A stretch of 64,000 bases of DNA from VXMF01 sp965206775 (GCA_965206775.1 CBDBKU010000003.1:62001-126000), one strand, 5' to 3'. Counted from the stretch's first letter, positions 1 through 10,058 are shown. Numbers and translations are program-made. Notes: generated by a model not told the origin, from the letters alone.

Positions 1-2
1 TG

Positions 3-464
3 GTTGGCGTCGACCCGGAAGACATTGCGTACTTGCCATACGTCGACAAGATCGTGAAGCCGGACATGCTCGACAGCGTTGTCGGAGATGCGGACGTTGT
101 CTTCATGGCGGCTCCCCATACACCCAAGAGCCACAAGATGGTCGGACCGAGCCAGTTCGAGTCCATGAAGGAGGGCGCGTACTTCATTGCGGTAAGCCGC
201 GGCGGGACATATGACCTGGGCTCGCTAGTCAAGGCGCTCGATTCGAAGAAGCTCTCCGGCGCGGGAGTTGACGTGACCGACCCCGAGCCGCTGCCGAAGG
301 GACATGCTCTTTGGCAGATGGACAACGTCATCATCACTCCACACATCGCAGGTCGGTCAGACATGGACCGGGGCCGGATGCTGGGCATCGTCAAGTCGAA
401 TATCCAGCGGTTTGCCGACGGCATGCCGCTAATGAATGTCGTCGACAAGCAGAAAGGCTACTGA
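3..464 (+). CDS. D-isomer-specific 2-hydroxyacid dehydrogenase, C-terminal part
   Basis: This is the 3' part of a gene that begins before the window; the frame is open from base 3. The visible 153 residues are the second half of an NAD-dependent 2-hydroxyacid dehydrogenase (phosphoglycerate/glyoxylate reductase type). They show the catalytic-domain landmarks in order: Arg in VSRGG, Glu in the DPEPLP segment, and His in ITPHIAG, the usual Arg-Glu-His set. The family reduces 2-keto acids or oxidises 2-hydroxy acids in the cytoplasm; the substrate cannot be told from this half. The sulfatase gene follows after 33 bp on the same strand, so the two may be co-transcribed. Confidence 0.9.
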   Translation, partial: VGVDPEDIAYLPYVDKIVKPDMLDSVVGDADVVFMAAPHTPKSHKMVGPSQFESMKEGAYFIAVSRGGTYDLGSLVKALDSKKLSGAGVDVTDPEPLPKGHALWQMDNVIITPHIAGRSDMDRGRMLGIVKSNIQRFADGMPLMNVVDKQKGY

Positions 465-497
465 GGCTCTTGCCGGGGTCGGCCGGAGCCAGCGAGA

Positions 498-1958
498 ATG
501 GCTTCCATGAAGCATTGGCTGCTGGCGCTCGCCGCGATCGTGATTGGCTTAGGTTGCTCGGTTGAGGATGTTCCGGAAGGCCCGCCGAACATCGTCCTGA
601 TCATCTCGGACGACCACGGGTGGCCCGACTACGGATTCATGGGCCATCCGACGATCCAAACGCCGAATCTGGACCGCCTGGCATCCGAATCCATGCTCTA
701 CACGAGGGGCTACGTGCCGGCTCCGGTCTGCCGACCCAGTCTCGCGACCATCGCAACCGGTCTTTATCCGCATCAGCACAAGATAACTGGGAACGACCCG
801 CCGGGCGAGTGGCCGGCGGTCGCCAGGGATCCGGAGGCCCGCGCGTCCATGGAAAGGGTTTTCGCTCGGAACGAAAACGCCATGGAACTGCTCGCCCGTT
901 CGGGATACGCCAGCCATCAGTCCGGCAAATGGTGGGAAGGCAATCCCCTCGACCGAGGATTCACTGCGGCGATGACGCACGGCGACGTTACTCAAGGGGG
1001 GCGCCATGGCGACGACGGCTTGACCATCGGCCGCGACGGGATGGCCCCGATCTTCAACTTCATCAGCTTCACGCTGTCGAAGTCGCACCAGCAATGGTTT
1101 GTAGAGCCCCGCGAGACACCGTTCTTCGTGTGGTACGCCCCGTTTCTGCCGCACACTCCGCACAACCCGCCCGAACGCCTTCTGGAGAGGTACCGGGCTC
1201 CGGAGCGCGCCGAAACGGTGGCTCGGTACTACGCCATGGTGGAGTGGTTCGACGAAACCGTGGGACAGCTGCTGGACTTCTTGGATGGCAAGATTCCGGT
1301 GGAGGAGCTTTCAGATTCTCAGATTCCTTTCGGCGACGGGGGTCGCGAAATGCTGGAGAACACCGTTGTCCTCTATGTTGGGGATAACGGCTGGATTGCG
1401 GCCGAAGACCGCGCCGAGCAGCCCAAGGCACGGGCGAAGATGTCGCCCTACGACATGGGCGTCCGCACACCGGTCATGATCCGCTGGCCCGGAAAGGTCG
1501 AACCGGGCCGCGATGACCGAACTCTGGTCAGCAGTATCGACCTCGTGCCCACCATGCTCCGGCTCGCCGGCGCCGAGCCCTCGCCGGAACTCCCCGGAAT
1601 CGACCTCTTGGACCGGGACAAGCTGCAGCAGCGCAAGCAGGTGTTCGGCTCGACGTTTGCGCACACGGCTGTGGACGTCCTCGACCCGGTTGCGAACCTG
1701 AAGTACCGCACCGTGGTGCGCGAGGACGGTTGGAAGCTAGTGCTCCCATACGTACTCAACAGGGACGTGACGCTGACGATACGGGGCACGATCGCTGACT
1801 GGATGCGGTTCGAGCCCGAACTCTACAACGTGCTCGACGATCCGTACGAAACGCACGACATGGCGGCGGAGAAGCCCGAACTGGTCGCGGAACTTCGCTC
1901 AACGCTGCAGGATTGGTGGCTAGTGCCCGAAGAGGTGCCGGACCAGAGATCCGAATAG
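498..1958 (+). CDS. Sulfatase family lipoprotein with altered active-site motif
   Basis: An alkaline-phosphatase-superfamily sulfatase of 486 residues. A hydrophobic leader ends in IGLGC at residue 20, which looks like a lipoprotein cleavage site, so the protein is probably anchored facing the periplasm. The N-terminal metal site is present (IISDDHGWPDYG, residues 35-46), as is the later VLYVGDNGW metal segment. The formylglycine motif, normally C-x-P-S/T-R, reads Cys78-Arg-Pro-Ser-Leu82. The Cys is kept but the key Arg is Leu. Family members hydrolyse sulfate esters of sugars or other organics. Whether this one is matured and active is open. A Met at 507 is an alternative start with the same signal peptide. 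Confidence 0.9.
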   Translation: MASMKHWLLALAAIVIGLGCSVEDVPEGPPNIVLIISDDHGWPDYGFMGHPTIQTPNLDRLASESMLYTRGYVPAPVCRPSLATIATGLYPHQHKITGNDPPGEWPAVARDPEARASMERVFARNENAMELLARSGYASHQSGKWWEGNPLDRGFTAAMTHGDVTQGGRHGDDGLTIGRDGMAPIFNFISFTLSKSHQQWFVEPRETPFFVWYAPFLPHTPHNPPERLLERYRAPERAETVARYYAMVEWFDETVGQLLDFLDGKIPVEELSDSQIPFGDGGREMLENTVVLYVGDNGWIAAEDRAEQPKARAKMSPYDMGVRTPVMIRWPGKVEPGRDDRTLVSSIDLVPTMLRLAGAEPSPELPGIDLLDRDKLQQRKQVFGSTFAHTAVDVLDPVANLKYRTVVREDGWKLVLPYVLNRDVTLTIRGTIADWMRFEPELYNVLDDPYETHDMAAEKPELVAELRSTLQDWWLVPEEVPDQRSE

Positions 1959-1975
1959 TCCGTCAAGGGAGCGGG

Positions 1976-3658
1976 TTACTGCTGTTTCCCGTCCAGGGAG
2001 TCCGTTTGCCGAACGATGACGAGCCCTCTTTCCGGGGCCGTGACGGTTTGCGTCGAACCGTCCGGCCATCGGATCTTGATGGCCTCGCAGTGCTGGTCCG
2101 GTCCCAGCCCGAAGTGCATGTCGGGGGAATTCGAGGATAGATAGCTTCCGGCAGTGCCACGGAACGCTCGCTGCTCGGAGTTTCCGGACGTCCTGACGAG
2201 CACGGACGCCCCGATCGCATCACGATTGCCGCCGGTGCCGTGCAAGCGCACCAACACACTGTTACCGGCCTTGGAAACGTTTCGAAGAACCAGTGCCCGG
2301 CCGTCGTTGACGTTGAGCGCGGCGTCGACCATCCCGTCGCCGTCCAAATCCCCGAACGCAACGCCACGGGCCGCCAGTGCCTCTCGAAACGGTGGGCCCG
2401 CTTGGTCGGCCACATCGTAGAAGCGACCGAAGAGGTTGCGGGCGATCATCATCGGCTCGCGGTGGGCCAGCGCCGGGTCCGAATCGCCAATGTCGTCCAT
2501 GACATGCCCCTGGCCGACGAGCAAATCGCGCCAGCCGTCGCTATCGAAGTCCACAAGGCCCAGGCCCCACCCGGACCGAAGTTCGGAGAGCGCCGCAATG
2601 CCGGTCGAATTCGAAACGGGTTCGAAATGCGTGCCAGCGTTTCGGTAGAGCCAATACCCCTGTCGGCCGAGAGCGTTTACCAACAGGTCGGGCAAGGCAT
2701 CGCCATCGTAGTCTTCCCAGGCGACGCCCATACCGGCGTAGTCGCGGCCTTCGGCATCGTGCGCGACCCCCGTCTGAACTGCTACCTCGACGAACGCGGT
2801 GCCGCGGACGTTTCGAAGCAATTGTTGCGGGTAGGAGTCGTTAGCGACGAAGATATCGACCCATCCGTCCTCGTCGTAGTCGTTCACGGCTACTCCGAGT
2901 CCCTTGCCGGGATGGCTTGCTATCCCCGCTGTTTCGGACACGTCCTTGAATCGACCGTCACCGATGTTTCGGTAAAGGACGTGCGTGACGGGCCCGAATT
3001 TACGAGGGTGGCAATAGGAACGCTGGCCTGGCAGGAACTCGCCGCACGGCATGCTGCTCCCGAAAGTCCAGTCGAGGTATCTGGCGACGAAGAGATCGAG
3101 GAGCCCGTCGTTGTCGAAGTCTAGGAACGCGGCCCCGCTGGACCAGCCGACACCGACAATGCCAGCCTCGCGGCTGACATCCCGGAATGTCCCGTCGCCC
3201 TCGTTGCGAAACAGGATGTCAGGTCCGAAGTTCGTGACGAACAGGTCCGGGTCCCCGTCCCCGTCGTAGTCGGCAACCGCCACGCCCATCCCATAGTCCC
3301 GCCCCGCGACCTGCGTCTCCTCCGTGACGTCTCGGAAGCGCCATTCGCCAAGGTTCCGGTAGAGGCGGTTCCAGAACCTAGGCTCGGTCTTCTCAGGCTC
3401 AGTGGGACCGGCGGGACCCGACAAGTTCGCGCCATTCACGAAATACAAGTCGAGCATGCCATCGCCATCGTAGTCGAGCATCGCGAGGCCCGCCCCCATC
3501 GCTTCCACCAAGTACTTCTCGCCTGATTTCGACGCACTGTGCCGGAAATCAACACCTGACTCGCGGGCTACCTCCTCAAATTCGATCGCCGGTGCAGCGG
3601 CCATCAGCAGCATCAGCGAGAGACAAGCGGGGCAGGACGCCCGTGCAAGGGGAGCCAT
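1976..3658 (-). CDS. CRTAC1-like FG-GAP / ASPIC-UnbV repeat protein
   Basis: A secreted 560-residue protein with a short N-terminal hydrophobic signal ending near residue 24. The body is a series of FG-GAP/VCBS-type repeats with calcium-binding signatures such as DYDGDGMLDLYF, DYDGDGDPDLFV, DFDNDGLLDLFV and DLDGDGMVDAAL, spaced about 50-70 residues apart, forming a predicted beta-propeller. The C-terminus (NRDAIGASVLVR to KIRWPDGSTQTV) is the ASPIC/UnbV domain that follows such repeats in CRTAC1-family proteins. It converges with the upstream sulfatase gene, with 17 bp between the stops. The role is unknown; surface binding or adhesion is the usual guess for the family. Confidence 0.9.
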   Translation of the reverse strand: MAPLARASCPACLSLMLLMAAAPAIEFEEVARESGVDFRHSASKSGEKYLVEAMGAGLAMLDYDGDGMLDLYFVNGANLSGPAGPTEPEKTEPRFWNRLYRNLGEWRFRDVTEETQVAGRDYGMGVAVADYDGDGDPDLFVTNFGPDILFRNEGDGTFRDVSREAGIVGVGWSSGAAFLDFDNDGLLDLFVARYLDWTFGSSMPCGEFLPGQRSYCHPRKFGPVTHVLYRNIGDGRFKDVSETAGIASHPGKGLGVAVNDYDEDGWVDIFVANDSYPQQLLRNVRGTAFVEVAVQTGVAHDAEGRDYAGMGVAWEDYDGDALPDLLVNALGRQGYWLYRNAGTHFEPVSNSTGIAALSELRSGWGLGLVDFDSDGWRDLLVGQGHVMDDIGDSDPALAHREPMMIARNLFGRFYDVADQAGPPFREALAARGVAFGDLDGDGMVDAALNVNDGRALVLRNVSKAGNSVLVRLHGTGGNRDAIGASVLVRTSGNSEQRAFRGTAGSYLSSNSPDMHFGLGPDQHCEAIKIRWPDGSTQTVTAPERGLVIVRQTDSLDGKQQ

Positions 3659-4379
3659 GTCAAGACCGGGTCAAGTGAGCGCAGACCGCCCGGCAGGCCA
3701 GGACGTCCAGTGCCGCGCCCTTTGCACTACGCTCTCGCCACCGGACAGGTCGATATTGTCGTATCGGGCTTGCTGCATCAACACCAGTTCCTTTGATCGC
3801 CAAGCAGGGCGAGATGCCTGATGAGGGCTTGTTGCAAAGCTCGTTCTGCAATTCGCGGATCCGGTTCTCGAAAGCCCCCTTTTCCAGGGTCACTCGCTTC
3901 GCGTGAGACTTGGCTGTCCCGTACCGGCGCTTCATTTCGTCGTGGCGAATGCTCCGAACTGATACAGCTGGAGCGCTCTCGATTGTGTTCATGTCGATGT
4001 ACCGGCAATTCGCCTCGATCCCGGCCCGCGCCTCGTCCAGAATGCTAGTGTCCCCCGGGCAGGGGAGTGGCGTAGATACGCGGATTCGGGTCCGGAATGG
4101 TCCAGTGGATGCACGCCGGGAGGCGACACGCGGCAATTGCGGCGGACACGGGAACTCACACATTCGCACCATAGCATTCGATTTCCGGTCTCGCTGTTCC
4201 TGAGTCCCGGCAGCCGCCCGATGGGTCTATTGGCGGGCGGCAGCGACCGACCGATCAGAATCTTCGGCTTTCCGGCCGGATTGCGAATCAGACGCATGGC
4301 GGATGATCTGCCAACAGGTCGCTGCCAATTCGATGCGAGCCGGTTCGACCTTGATTTGCGGGATCCGTGCCGCCGGCCC
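3659..4379. other. Intergenic stretch without a convincing gene
   Basis: About 720 bp between the start of the CRTAC1-like gene and the end of the sugar porter. A minus-strand open frame at 3660-4172 contains a charged helical stretch (KRRYGTAKSHAKRVTL and an RIRELQNEL segment), but it has no recognisable family, no ribosome binding site and many Pro/Arg/Cys runs typical of non-coding GC-rich DNA. It may be a decayed gene. Confidence 0.4.
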
Positions 4380-5720
4380 TCAGTCGGCGGTCATGCGTTT
4401 CTGCATCTCTTCAAGTGGGACTCCTTTGGTCTCGGGCATTACCTTCAAAACCCATATCAACTGCAGCACCATCATGCTCGAATAGAACGCGAAGGTGTGC
4501 CCGCCGGAAAACTCGGCAATCATTGGGAACGTCCACGAAATCAATGCCGCGAACACCCAGTGCGTGAAACTGCCCAGCGCTTGCCCTTGGGCGCGGACCC
4601 GGTTGGGGAAGATCTCGCTCAGGTAAACCCAGATCACCGACCCTTGGCCGAACGCGTGCGACGCGATGAACACCATCAGGCTGGTCAGAACCACTGCGCT
4701 GCCGAACGGGGTGAATTCCGTGCCGTAGGCGTAAAACGCCGCTGCCGTGGCCGCGAGGCTGACGATGTAGCCGATCGATCCGACGACCATGAGCTTGCGG
4801 CGACCGATCTTGTCGATGACGAGCAAGGCCGCCATCGTGAAGACCAGATTCGTGCATCCCACGATCACAGCCTGCGCCAGCGAGGAGTCTGTGCCCGCGC
4901 CCGCCATCCGGAAGATATGCGGCGCGTAGTACATTAGCGCGTTGATCCCCGAGAGCTGGTTGAACGTCGAGATCGCGACCGCCAGCAGGACCGGGCGACG
5001 GTATTTCGCTTGCAGCAGTCGCTCGCGGGGGCGTTCGGCGGACTCGGCGAGGGACTCCTCGATCTCCCGCACCTCCGTCGCCACGTCGGCCGCCCCGACC
5101 ATTCCGAGAACCTCGGCGGCCTCCTCGCTCCGCCCCTGGGCGACGAGCCACCGGGGGCTGCGCGGCGTCAAGAACATGAGAGCGAAGAACACTGCCGCCG
5201 GCAGAGCCTCGATTCCGAACATGACGCGCCACTCGATTACGCCGATGTCCATCAGCGCGATACCGTAGTTGGACATGTAGGCGACGAGGATGCCGAACAC
5301 GATATTGAACTGCGTGATTGCGACGAGCCTACCGCGGTATTGCGGCGGCGAGATCTCGGCGATGTACATCGGCGCCACGACCGAGGACGCCCCCACGCCG
5401 AGTCCGCCCAGCCACCGGAAGACTAGGAACGAGTACCAGTCCCAGGCGGCTGCGCTGCCCACAGCGGACACGAAGTAGAGCAACGCGATCCACACGAGGG
5501 TGCTCCGGCGCCCCAGTCGGTCGGCGGGATGGCCGGCGAACAAGGCGCCGAGGATCGTGCCGATCAGCGCGCTGGCGACCGTGAACCCGAGGCCGAAGCC
5601 CTCGAGGCCGAACACTTCCCTCAAGTGATCCGTGGTTCCGGAAATGACGGCCGTGTCGAAGCCGAACAGGAGCCCCCCTAGGGCGGCGATGATGGAGCAA
5701 CGAAGCAGGGTCGCGTTCAT
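4380..5720 (-). CDS. MFS sugar porter
   Basis: An inner-membrane major facilitator of 446 residues in the sugar:proton symporter (SP) family. It starts with the first helix (LRCSIIAALGGLLFGFDTAVISG), then the loop motif DRLGRRSTL after helix 2, the family signature RWLGGLGVGASSVVAPMYIA, QLSGINALMYYAP in helix 7, DKIGRRKLM after helix 8 and PETKGVPLEEM at the C-terminus. The Met at 5720 is chosen because it sits just before helix 1; the longer upstream reading adds an unlikely basic tail. It is divergent from the subtilase gene with a 125-bp gap. It probably imports a monosaccharide; the sugar is unknown. Confidence 0.92.
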   Translation of the reverse strand: MNATLLRCSIIAALGGLLFGFDTAVISGTTDHLREVFGLEGFGLGFTVASALIGTILGALFAGHPADRLGRRSTLVWIALLYFVSAVGSAAAWDWYSFLVFRWLGGLGVGASSVVAPMYIAEISPPQYRGRLVAITQFNIVFGILVAYMSNYGIALMDIGVIEWRVMFGIEALPAAVFFALMFLTPRSPRWLVAQGRSEEAAEVLGMVGAADVATEVREIEESLAESAERPRERLLQAKYRRPVLLAVAISTFNQLSGINALMYYAPHIFRMAGAGTDSSLAQAVIVGCTNLVFTMAALLVIDKIGRRKLMVVGSIGYIVSLAATAAAFYAYGTEFTPFGSAVVLTSLMVFIASHAFGQGSVIWVYLSEIFPNRVRAQGQALGSFTHWVFAALISWTFPMIAEFSGGHTFAFYSSMMVLQLIWVLKVMPETKGVPLEEMQKRMTAD

Positions 5721-5845
5721 GGTGTTTACTGAGACCTGAGGTGTTATCGGTCTGCGGCGGTTCGAGCGATGGTATAGCATCGCACAGAGAATGTCGCTCG
5801 CGACGGATATGCGTCCGAGCGACCCAGAGCGACCGCGTGGCGGAG

Positions 5846-8800
5846 ATGGAAATTCGAAATCTGGATCGTACCGCCGCCCGCTACCCTCCCGGAAGCGGTT
5901 GCTCGCGGCGTATCGTTCGTGCCCCCGCCGTTACTCTCTTGGCGCTGGTCGCGGCGTTCGCGTTTTCCTCGGCTGCACCCGCCCAGATGCCGCCTCAGAG
6001 CGGCGAATCGTCCGTCTACACGGTGTTGCTGGCCTCTCCGTCAGTCGGTGAGCGATTGAGAGAGCCGCCATCCAAGGGCGGCAGCTTCCCGGCTCCGCGA
6101 TCCCAAGCCGGCATGGTCTCCATGCGTCGGGCGGTCGCCCGTGCACAAGATCCAGTCATCAATGACCTCGAGTCCCGGGGATTCGAGGTGCTCGGTTCCG
6201 TCCGTAACGTCCTCAATGCGGTCTTCGTACGGGCCTCGCCCGAGCAAGCCGAGGCCATCGGTGCGATGCAGGGCATCGCCGGTGTCTCTCGAGGACGTCG
6301 GTACGAGCCCATGCTCAAGAGCGTTTCCGAAATCGTGCGGGTCTCCTCGGCACGAGTTCGGATTTCGGGGTTCGAGTTGTACGGCGACGGGCTCAAAATC
6401 GCGATCATCGACTCAGGCCTCGACTTCGATCACGAGGCGTTCGAGGACGGTTCGCTGGCCGCGCTCGCTGGTTACCCGAAAGGAGATCCCGAATATATCT
6501 CTCTCGCAAGCCCGAAGGTGGTTGCGGTGCGCAGCTACGTGGAGTCTCTGAATTCGAAGAGCATCTACAGCTCATCGCCCGATGACTATTCGCCTTGGGA
6601 TGTTAGCGGTCACGGCACCGCCGTGGCGATGATCGCGGCGGGCAGGCGCATCGAAACCGCAGTTGGCGCCGTGAGCGGAATAGCGCCGAACGCACGAATC
6701 GGCGTCTACAAGGTTTTCGGCTCGCCTGGCCTCAACTTCTACACCGCAGACCATGTTGTGATCATGGCGATCGAAGACGCCGTGGCCGACGGGATGGACG
6801 TTCTCAACTTGAGCTTGGGAAATCCGACCTACTACGCTTGGAATGCGTCAGGCAGCGATTGCGGGAGGTCCTCCTCAATTGCTCCATGCGACCCGCTTGT
6901 CGCCGCGGCCCAGAGTGCCGTCGAGGATTTCGGGAGGGTGGTCGTCGTCGCGGCCGGAAACTACGGGCTGCGCGGCTCGCATTCGGTGCCGGCGCGCACT
7001 ACCATCAATTCGCCTGGCGACGCTCCATTCGTCATCACGGTTGGCGAGACGGGCAACGCTGTCGTGTTGAAGGAGTCGGTGCGCATCGGCGAACTTTCCT
7101 TCGAGGCGTCGAGCGGAACCGGTCCGGACGCCGACGGCCCTCTGACTGCCCCTGCGGCCCTGGCGTCCGAATTCGGGGACCGGCTGGCATGCGCCCCCTT
7201 CCCGGAGAAAACGTTCCTGGGCCGGATCGCCGTCATCGATCGAAGCGAGTGCTTCTTCGTCACGAAGGTAGAGCACGCGGACGCCGCTGGCGCTGCGGGA
7301 GTTGTCGTCATCAACCACGAGGGGGACGATCTCGTGGAAATGGCGCTCCTGGAGGACACCGACATTCCCGCATTCTTCGTCGGCGGCACTGACGGTGCCG
7401 CGATCCGGGAAGCGATTTCCGAGATGCAGGTGCCCCTGACCTTGGATCCGACACCCAACCCGTCGGAGCAGGATTGGCAATTCGTGGCGCCGCAAAGCTC
7501 GCACGGCCCGACGCTCTCCCTTCACCCGAAACCGGATCTCGTCGCTCCGGGCCTCAACGTCTACACAGCGTCTCCGCGCTACAACGACGAGGGAATCCTG
7601 TTCACTCCGGGCGGATTTCGGGCGGTGAGCGGCACCAGCTTCGCGGCGCCCGTCGTTTCCGGAGCTGCCGCGCTGGTCTGGCAATCGTTTCCCTCGTTGA
7701 CGGCGCGCCAGGTCTCCTCGGCCCTGATCAACTCGGCAAAGCCCCTGACGCTCGAAGACGGCGAGCTTGCTCCTCTTGCAGCGGCCGGAGCCGGAGCGCT
7801 GGATATCCATGCCGCCTTGCGTCCCACTGCCTTGATGGTTCCGCCATCGATCGGATTCGGATCGATTCTGAATTCGCCATTCCCGATTCGACGAATGCTC
7901 TCGGTCACCAACAAGTCCAGCCGCCCGCAGGCATTCCTCCTCTTGATCGAGCCGCAAAACGAGGATCCAAACGCTCGTTTGACAATTGACGGAAGGCAGG
8001 CGGCGGTGTTCCGTTTGGCAGCCAATGCCACGACCGAGCTGGAAATCGCCCTGGCGGGAAGTCGGCCCCAGCCGGGGTTGTACGAGGGGCGGCTGCGGCT
8101 CATCAGCCTCAGTGGCCAAGGGGAAGTATTTGTCCCGTACCTGTTTGTTCTGGGGGACAGCGAGCCGTTCAACTCGATCCAGTTCCAGGGCCGTTCGGAT
8201 GTTGGAATCGCCGGCGAGGAGGCGACGAAGAGTCTCGTAGCGCGAGTCCTGGATCAGTACGGTGCCCCAGTTACTGGCCGCCCGGTCTCTTTCCGGGCCG
8301 CCGAGGGGTCCCCTTCTATCCTGCGGTCGTCTCCTACGAGCGGACCGACGGGCCTGATCTTCGCAACGGTCCGCTACGAGGCGGAACCGGGGCAACAGTC
8401 CGTCGTTGCCGAAATAGGCGATCTCGAGATCACCTTTTCCTTCGAGGCATCCGGGTCGAAACCCGTCATCCGGGCCATTGCTAACAGCGCGAGCCTCGCA
8501 TCTTCGAGCGGCATAGCGGCTGGCTCGCTCGCCACCATCGACGGAGGCCAGTTCGCCGCCTTCCCGTCGGGACTCGCGGATGTTCCGCAGGTGAGGCCGC
8601 TGCCGATCTCGCGGAAGGGCGTCACGGTGGCGTTCGACGCCCCCGACCGGGACGTCAGCGTCGCCGGGCGGGTCTACTTCGCCGACGAGAGCTCTGTTAT
8701 CGTTCAAGTCCCTTGGGAATTGGCCGGAGCGGAGAGCGCCTACGTCAGCGTTCGCGCCGGCAATCGGACGGCCCCCTTCGAATTCGATCTCGTTGCGGCG

Positions 8801-9178
8801 GATCCGGGCATATTCAGCTACCAGCTCGAAGGGCAGTCGTACGCCATGGCCTTGCACTCCGACGGCACTCAGGTCACCGCCGATGCGCCGGCGCGACACG
8901 GCGAGGCGGTGACAATATCAATGACCGGAAACGGCCCGGTCAGATCGCCTCCGGCAACCGGCACGGCCGGAGACATGCTCGCTCCGACGCTCTCGACTCC
9001 TGATGTTCGGATCGGCGGCTTGCCAGTCGATGTGACATACTCCGGGCTGGGACCGGGGATGGCTGGCCTGTACCTGGTGACTGTCGTGATTCCCGAGATG
9101 CTGGTTCCGGGTGATCATTCCGTGCAAGTGAGCATTGGCCGCTCGTCGAGCAACGAGGCGCTCCTTCCGGTTGAGTGA
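5846..9178 (+). CDS. Secreted subtilisin-like serine protease with PA and TIGR03437 domains
   Basis: An exported protease of about 1110 residues. A signal peptide (TLLALVAAFAFSSAAPAQ) leads into a propeptide-like region and an S8 catalytic domain with Asp189 (IIDSGLD), His256 (SGHGTAVAM) and Ser598 (SGTSFAAPV). A protease-associated (PA) domain at roughly residues 420-540 is inserted between His and Ser. After the catalytic domain come beta-sandwich segments, including a Big_1-like piece (VARVLDQYGAPVTGRPVSF). Residues ~880-1110 match the TIGR03437 C-terminal domain known from Solibacter-type Acidobacteriota (FADESSVIVQVPWEL, GNGPVRSPPATG). The start is uncertain; ATG 5846 is nearest the signal peptide and the frame is open from 5741. 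Confidence 0.9.
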   Translation: MEIRNLDRTAARYPPGSGCSRRIVRAPAVTLLALVAAFAFSSAAPAQMPPQSGESSVYTVLLASPSVGERLREPPSKGGSFPAPRSQAGMVSMRRAVARAQDPVINDLESRGFEVLGSVRNVLNAVFVRASPEQAEAIGAMQGIAGVSRGRRYEPMLKSVSEIVRVSSARVRISGFELYGDGLKIAIIDSGLDFDHEAFEDGSLAALAGYPKGDPEYISLASPKVVAVRSYVESLNSKSIYSSSPDDYSPWDVSGHGTAVAMIAAGRRIETAVGAVSGIAPNARIGVYKVFGSPGLNFYTADHVVIMAIEDAVADGMDVLNLSLGNPTYYAWNASGSDCGRSSSIAPCDPLVAAAQSAVEDFGRVVVVAAGNYGLRGSHSVPARTTINSPGDAPFVITVGETGNAVVLKESVRIGELSFEASSGTGPDADGPLTAPAALASEFGDRLACAPFPEKTFLGRIAVIDRSECFFVTKVEHADAAGAAGVVVINHEGDDLVEMALLEDTDIPAFFVGGTDGAAIREAISEMQVPLTLDPTPNPSEQDWQFVAPQSSHGPTLSLHPKPDLVAPGLNVYTASPRYNDEGILFTPGGFRAVSGTSFAAPVVSGAAALVWQSFPSLTARQVSSALINSAKPLTLEDGELAPLAAAGAGALDIHAALRPTALMVPPSIGFGSILNSPFPIRRMLSVTNKSSRPQAFLLLIEPQNEDPNARLTIDGRQAAVFRLAANATTELEIALAGSRPQPGLYEGRLRLISLSGQGEVFVPYLFVLGDSEPFNSIQFQGRSDVGIAGEEATKSLVARVLDQYGAPVTGRPVSFRAAEGSPSILRSSPTSGPTGLIFATVRYEAEPGQQSVVAEIGDLEITFSFEASGSKPVIRAIANSASLASSSGIAAGSLATIDGGQFAAFPSGLADVPQVRPLPISRKGVTVAFDAPDRDVSVAGRVYFADESSVIVQVPWELAGAESAYVSVRAGNRTAPFEFDLVAADPGIFSYQLEGQSYAMALHSDGTQVTADAPARHGEAVTISMTGNGPVRSPPATGTAGDMLAPTLSTPDVRIGGLPVDVTYSGLGPGMAGLYLVTVVIPEMLVPGDHSVQVSIGRSSSNEALLPVE

Positions 9179-9188
9179 CTGGCGAGAG

Positions 9189-10058
9189 CTACTCCCTTCG
9201 CAGCAGGCTCTCGACTTCGCGGAGATCCGGAACACGCCCGAACTTGCAATGCAGCGCTCCGGCCGCGCATCCGAACCGCATGGCGTCGGCTTCCGGGCGC
9301 CCCTGTGCGATTGCCAAGGCGAATGCACCATGGAACACGTCGCCAGCCCCGGTGCTGTCCAGGACTGAAACGGGAAACGACGGGATCAGTCCGCCTCGGT
9401 ACGCCACGCCTCGCTCGCCCAGCGTAACGGCCCCCCAGACGCCGTGGACCTCGATTTTCTCAAGTAGCGCGTCGACTCCTCCGTGCGCGGTCGCCAGATC
9501 CTCGTCGGCAATCGAGTGCGTCGAATTGCGAGCGATTTCCCAGACCTCGGGCCGGTTCTGGTCGAAGTCATGCACGACTGGAATCCCGCGCTGGACGGCG
9601 CGCGCAGCGACTCGGAGGCCTCCTTCGGCCCAGCGACCGTCGATCAGTACCGCATCCGCGTGATCGATGGCTTCGTCCGGGATCCAATCTGCCTCGGCGG
9701 GCAGCCCGTCGCCTAGATACGGAAACAGAAAGCGCTCCCCGTCCGGCCGGATGAAGACTTCGCATGTCGGACTCGTGCCCGGGAACACGCGGTATCCCGC
9801 GGTGTCAACGCCGTGCGCTTCCAGGAGGCTCGCGATCCTGTCGCCGGCCGGATCGTTTCCGCGACGGCCCCAGAAGGACGCGGACCCGCCTAGACGCGTG
9901 ACAGCGACTGCTCCCACAGTTGCTGGTCCGCCTAGGGCATCGTAGCGCTTGGACGCGTTCTCTCGCCGCTGTATCGGGGGGAATCGGTCGACGCACAGGC
10001 GGGTATCGAGGAATCCCATTCCGACGCAAAGGACATGGGGCCTACTTTGGGAAGGCAT
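9189..10058 (-). CDS. PfkB-family carbohydrate kinase
   Basis: A cytoplasmic ribokinase/PfkB-superfamily sugar or nucleoside kinase of 289 residues. The first PfkB glycine motif is the ALGGPATVGAVAVTRLGG segment (residues 41-58). The second signature is DSTGAGDVFHGAFA (residues 234-247), where Asp240 of GAGD is the family's catalytic base and the preceding Gly residues form the anion hole. The start at 10058 is chosen because the conserved core begins ten residues later; the frame runs on upstream and would overlap the next gene. It converges with the subtilase gene, 10 bp between stops. The phospho-acceptor cannot be told from sequence. Confidence 0.88.
   Translation of the reverse strand: MPSQSRPHVLCVGMGFLDTRLCVDRFPPIQRRENASKRYDALGGPATVGAVAVTRLGGSASFWGRRGNDPAGDRIASLLEAHGVDTAGYRVFPGTSPTCEVFIRPDGERFLFPYLGDGLPAEADWIPDEAIDHADAVLIDGRWAEGGLRVAARAVQRGIPVVHDFDQNRPEVWEIARNSTHSIADEDLATAHGGVDALLEKIEVHGVWGAVTLGERGVAYRGGLIPSFPVSVLDSTGAGDVFHGAFALAIAQGRPEADAMRFGCAAGALHCKFGRVPDLREVESLLRRE

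Noticed and set aside
3660..4172. 170-codon minus-strand open frame with a charged helical segment
   Set aside because: No family, no ribosome binding site, and most of the frame reads as random GC-rich translation; described only as an intergenic stretch.
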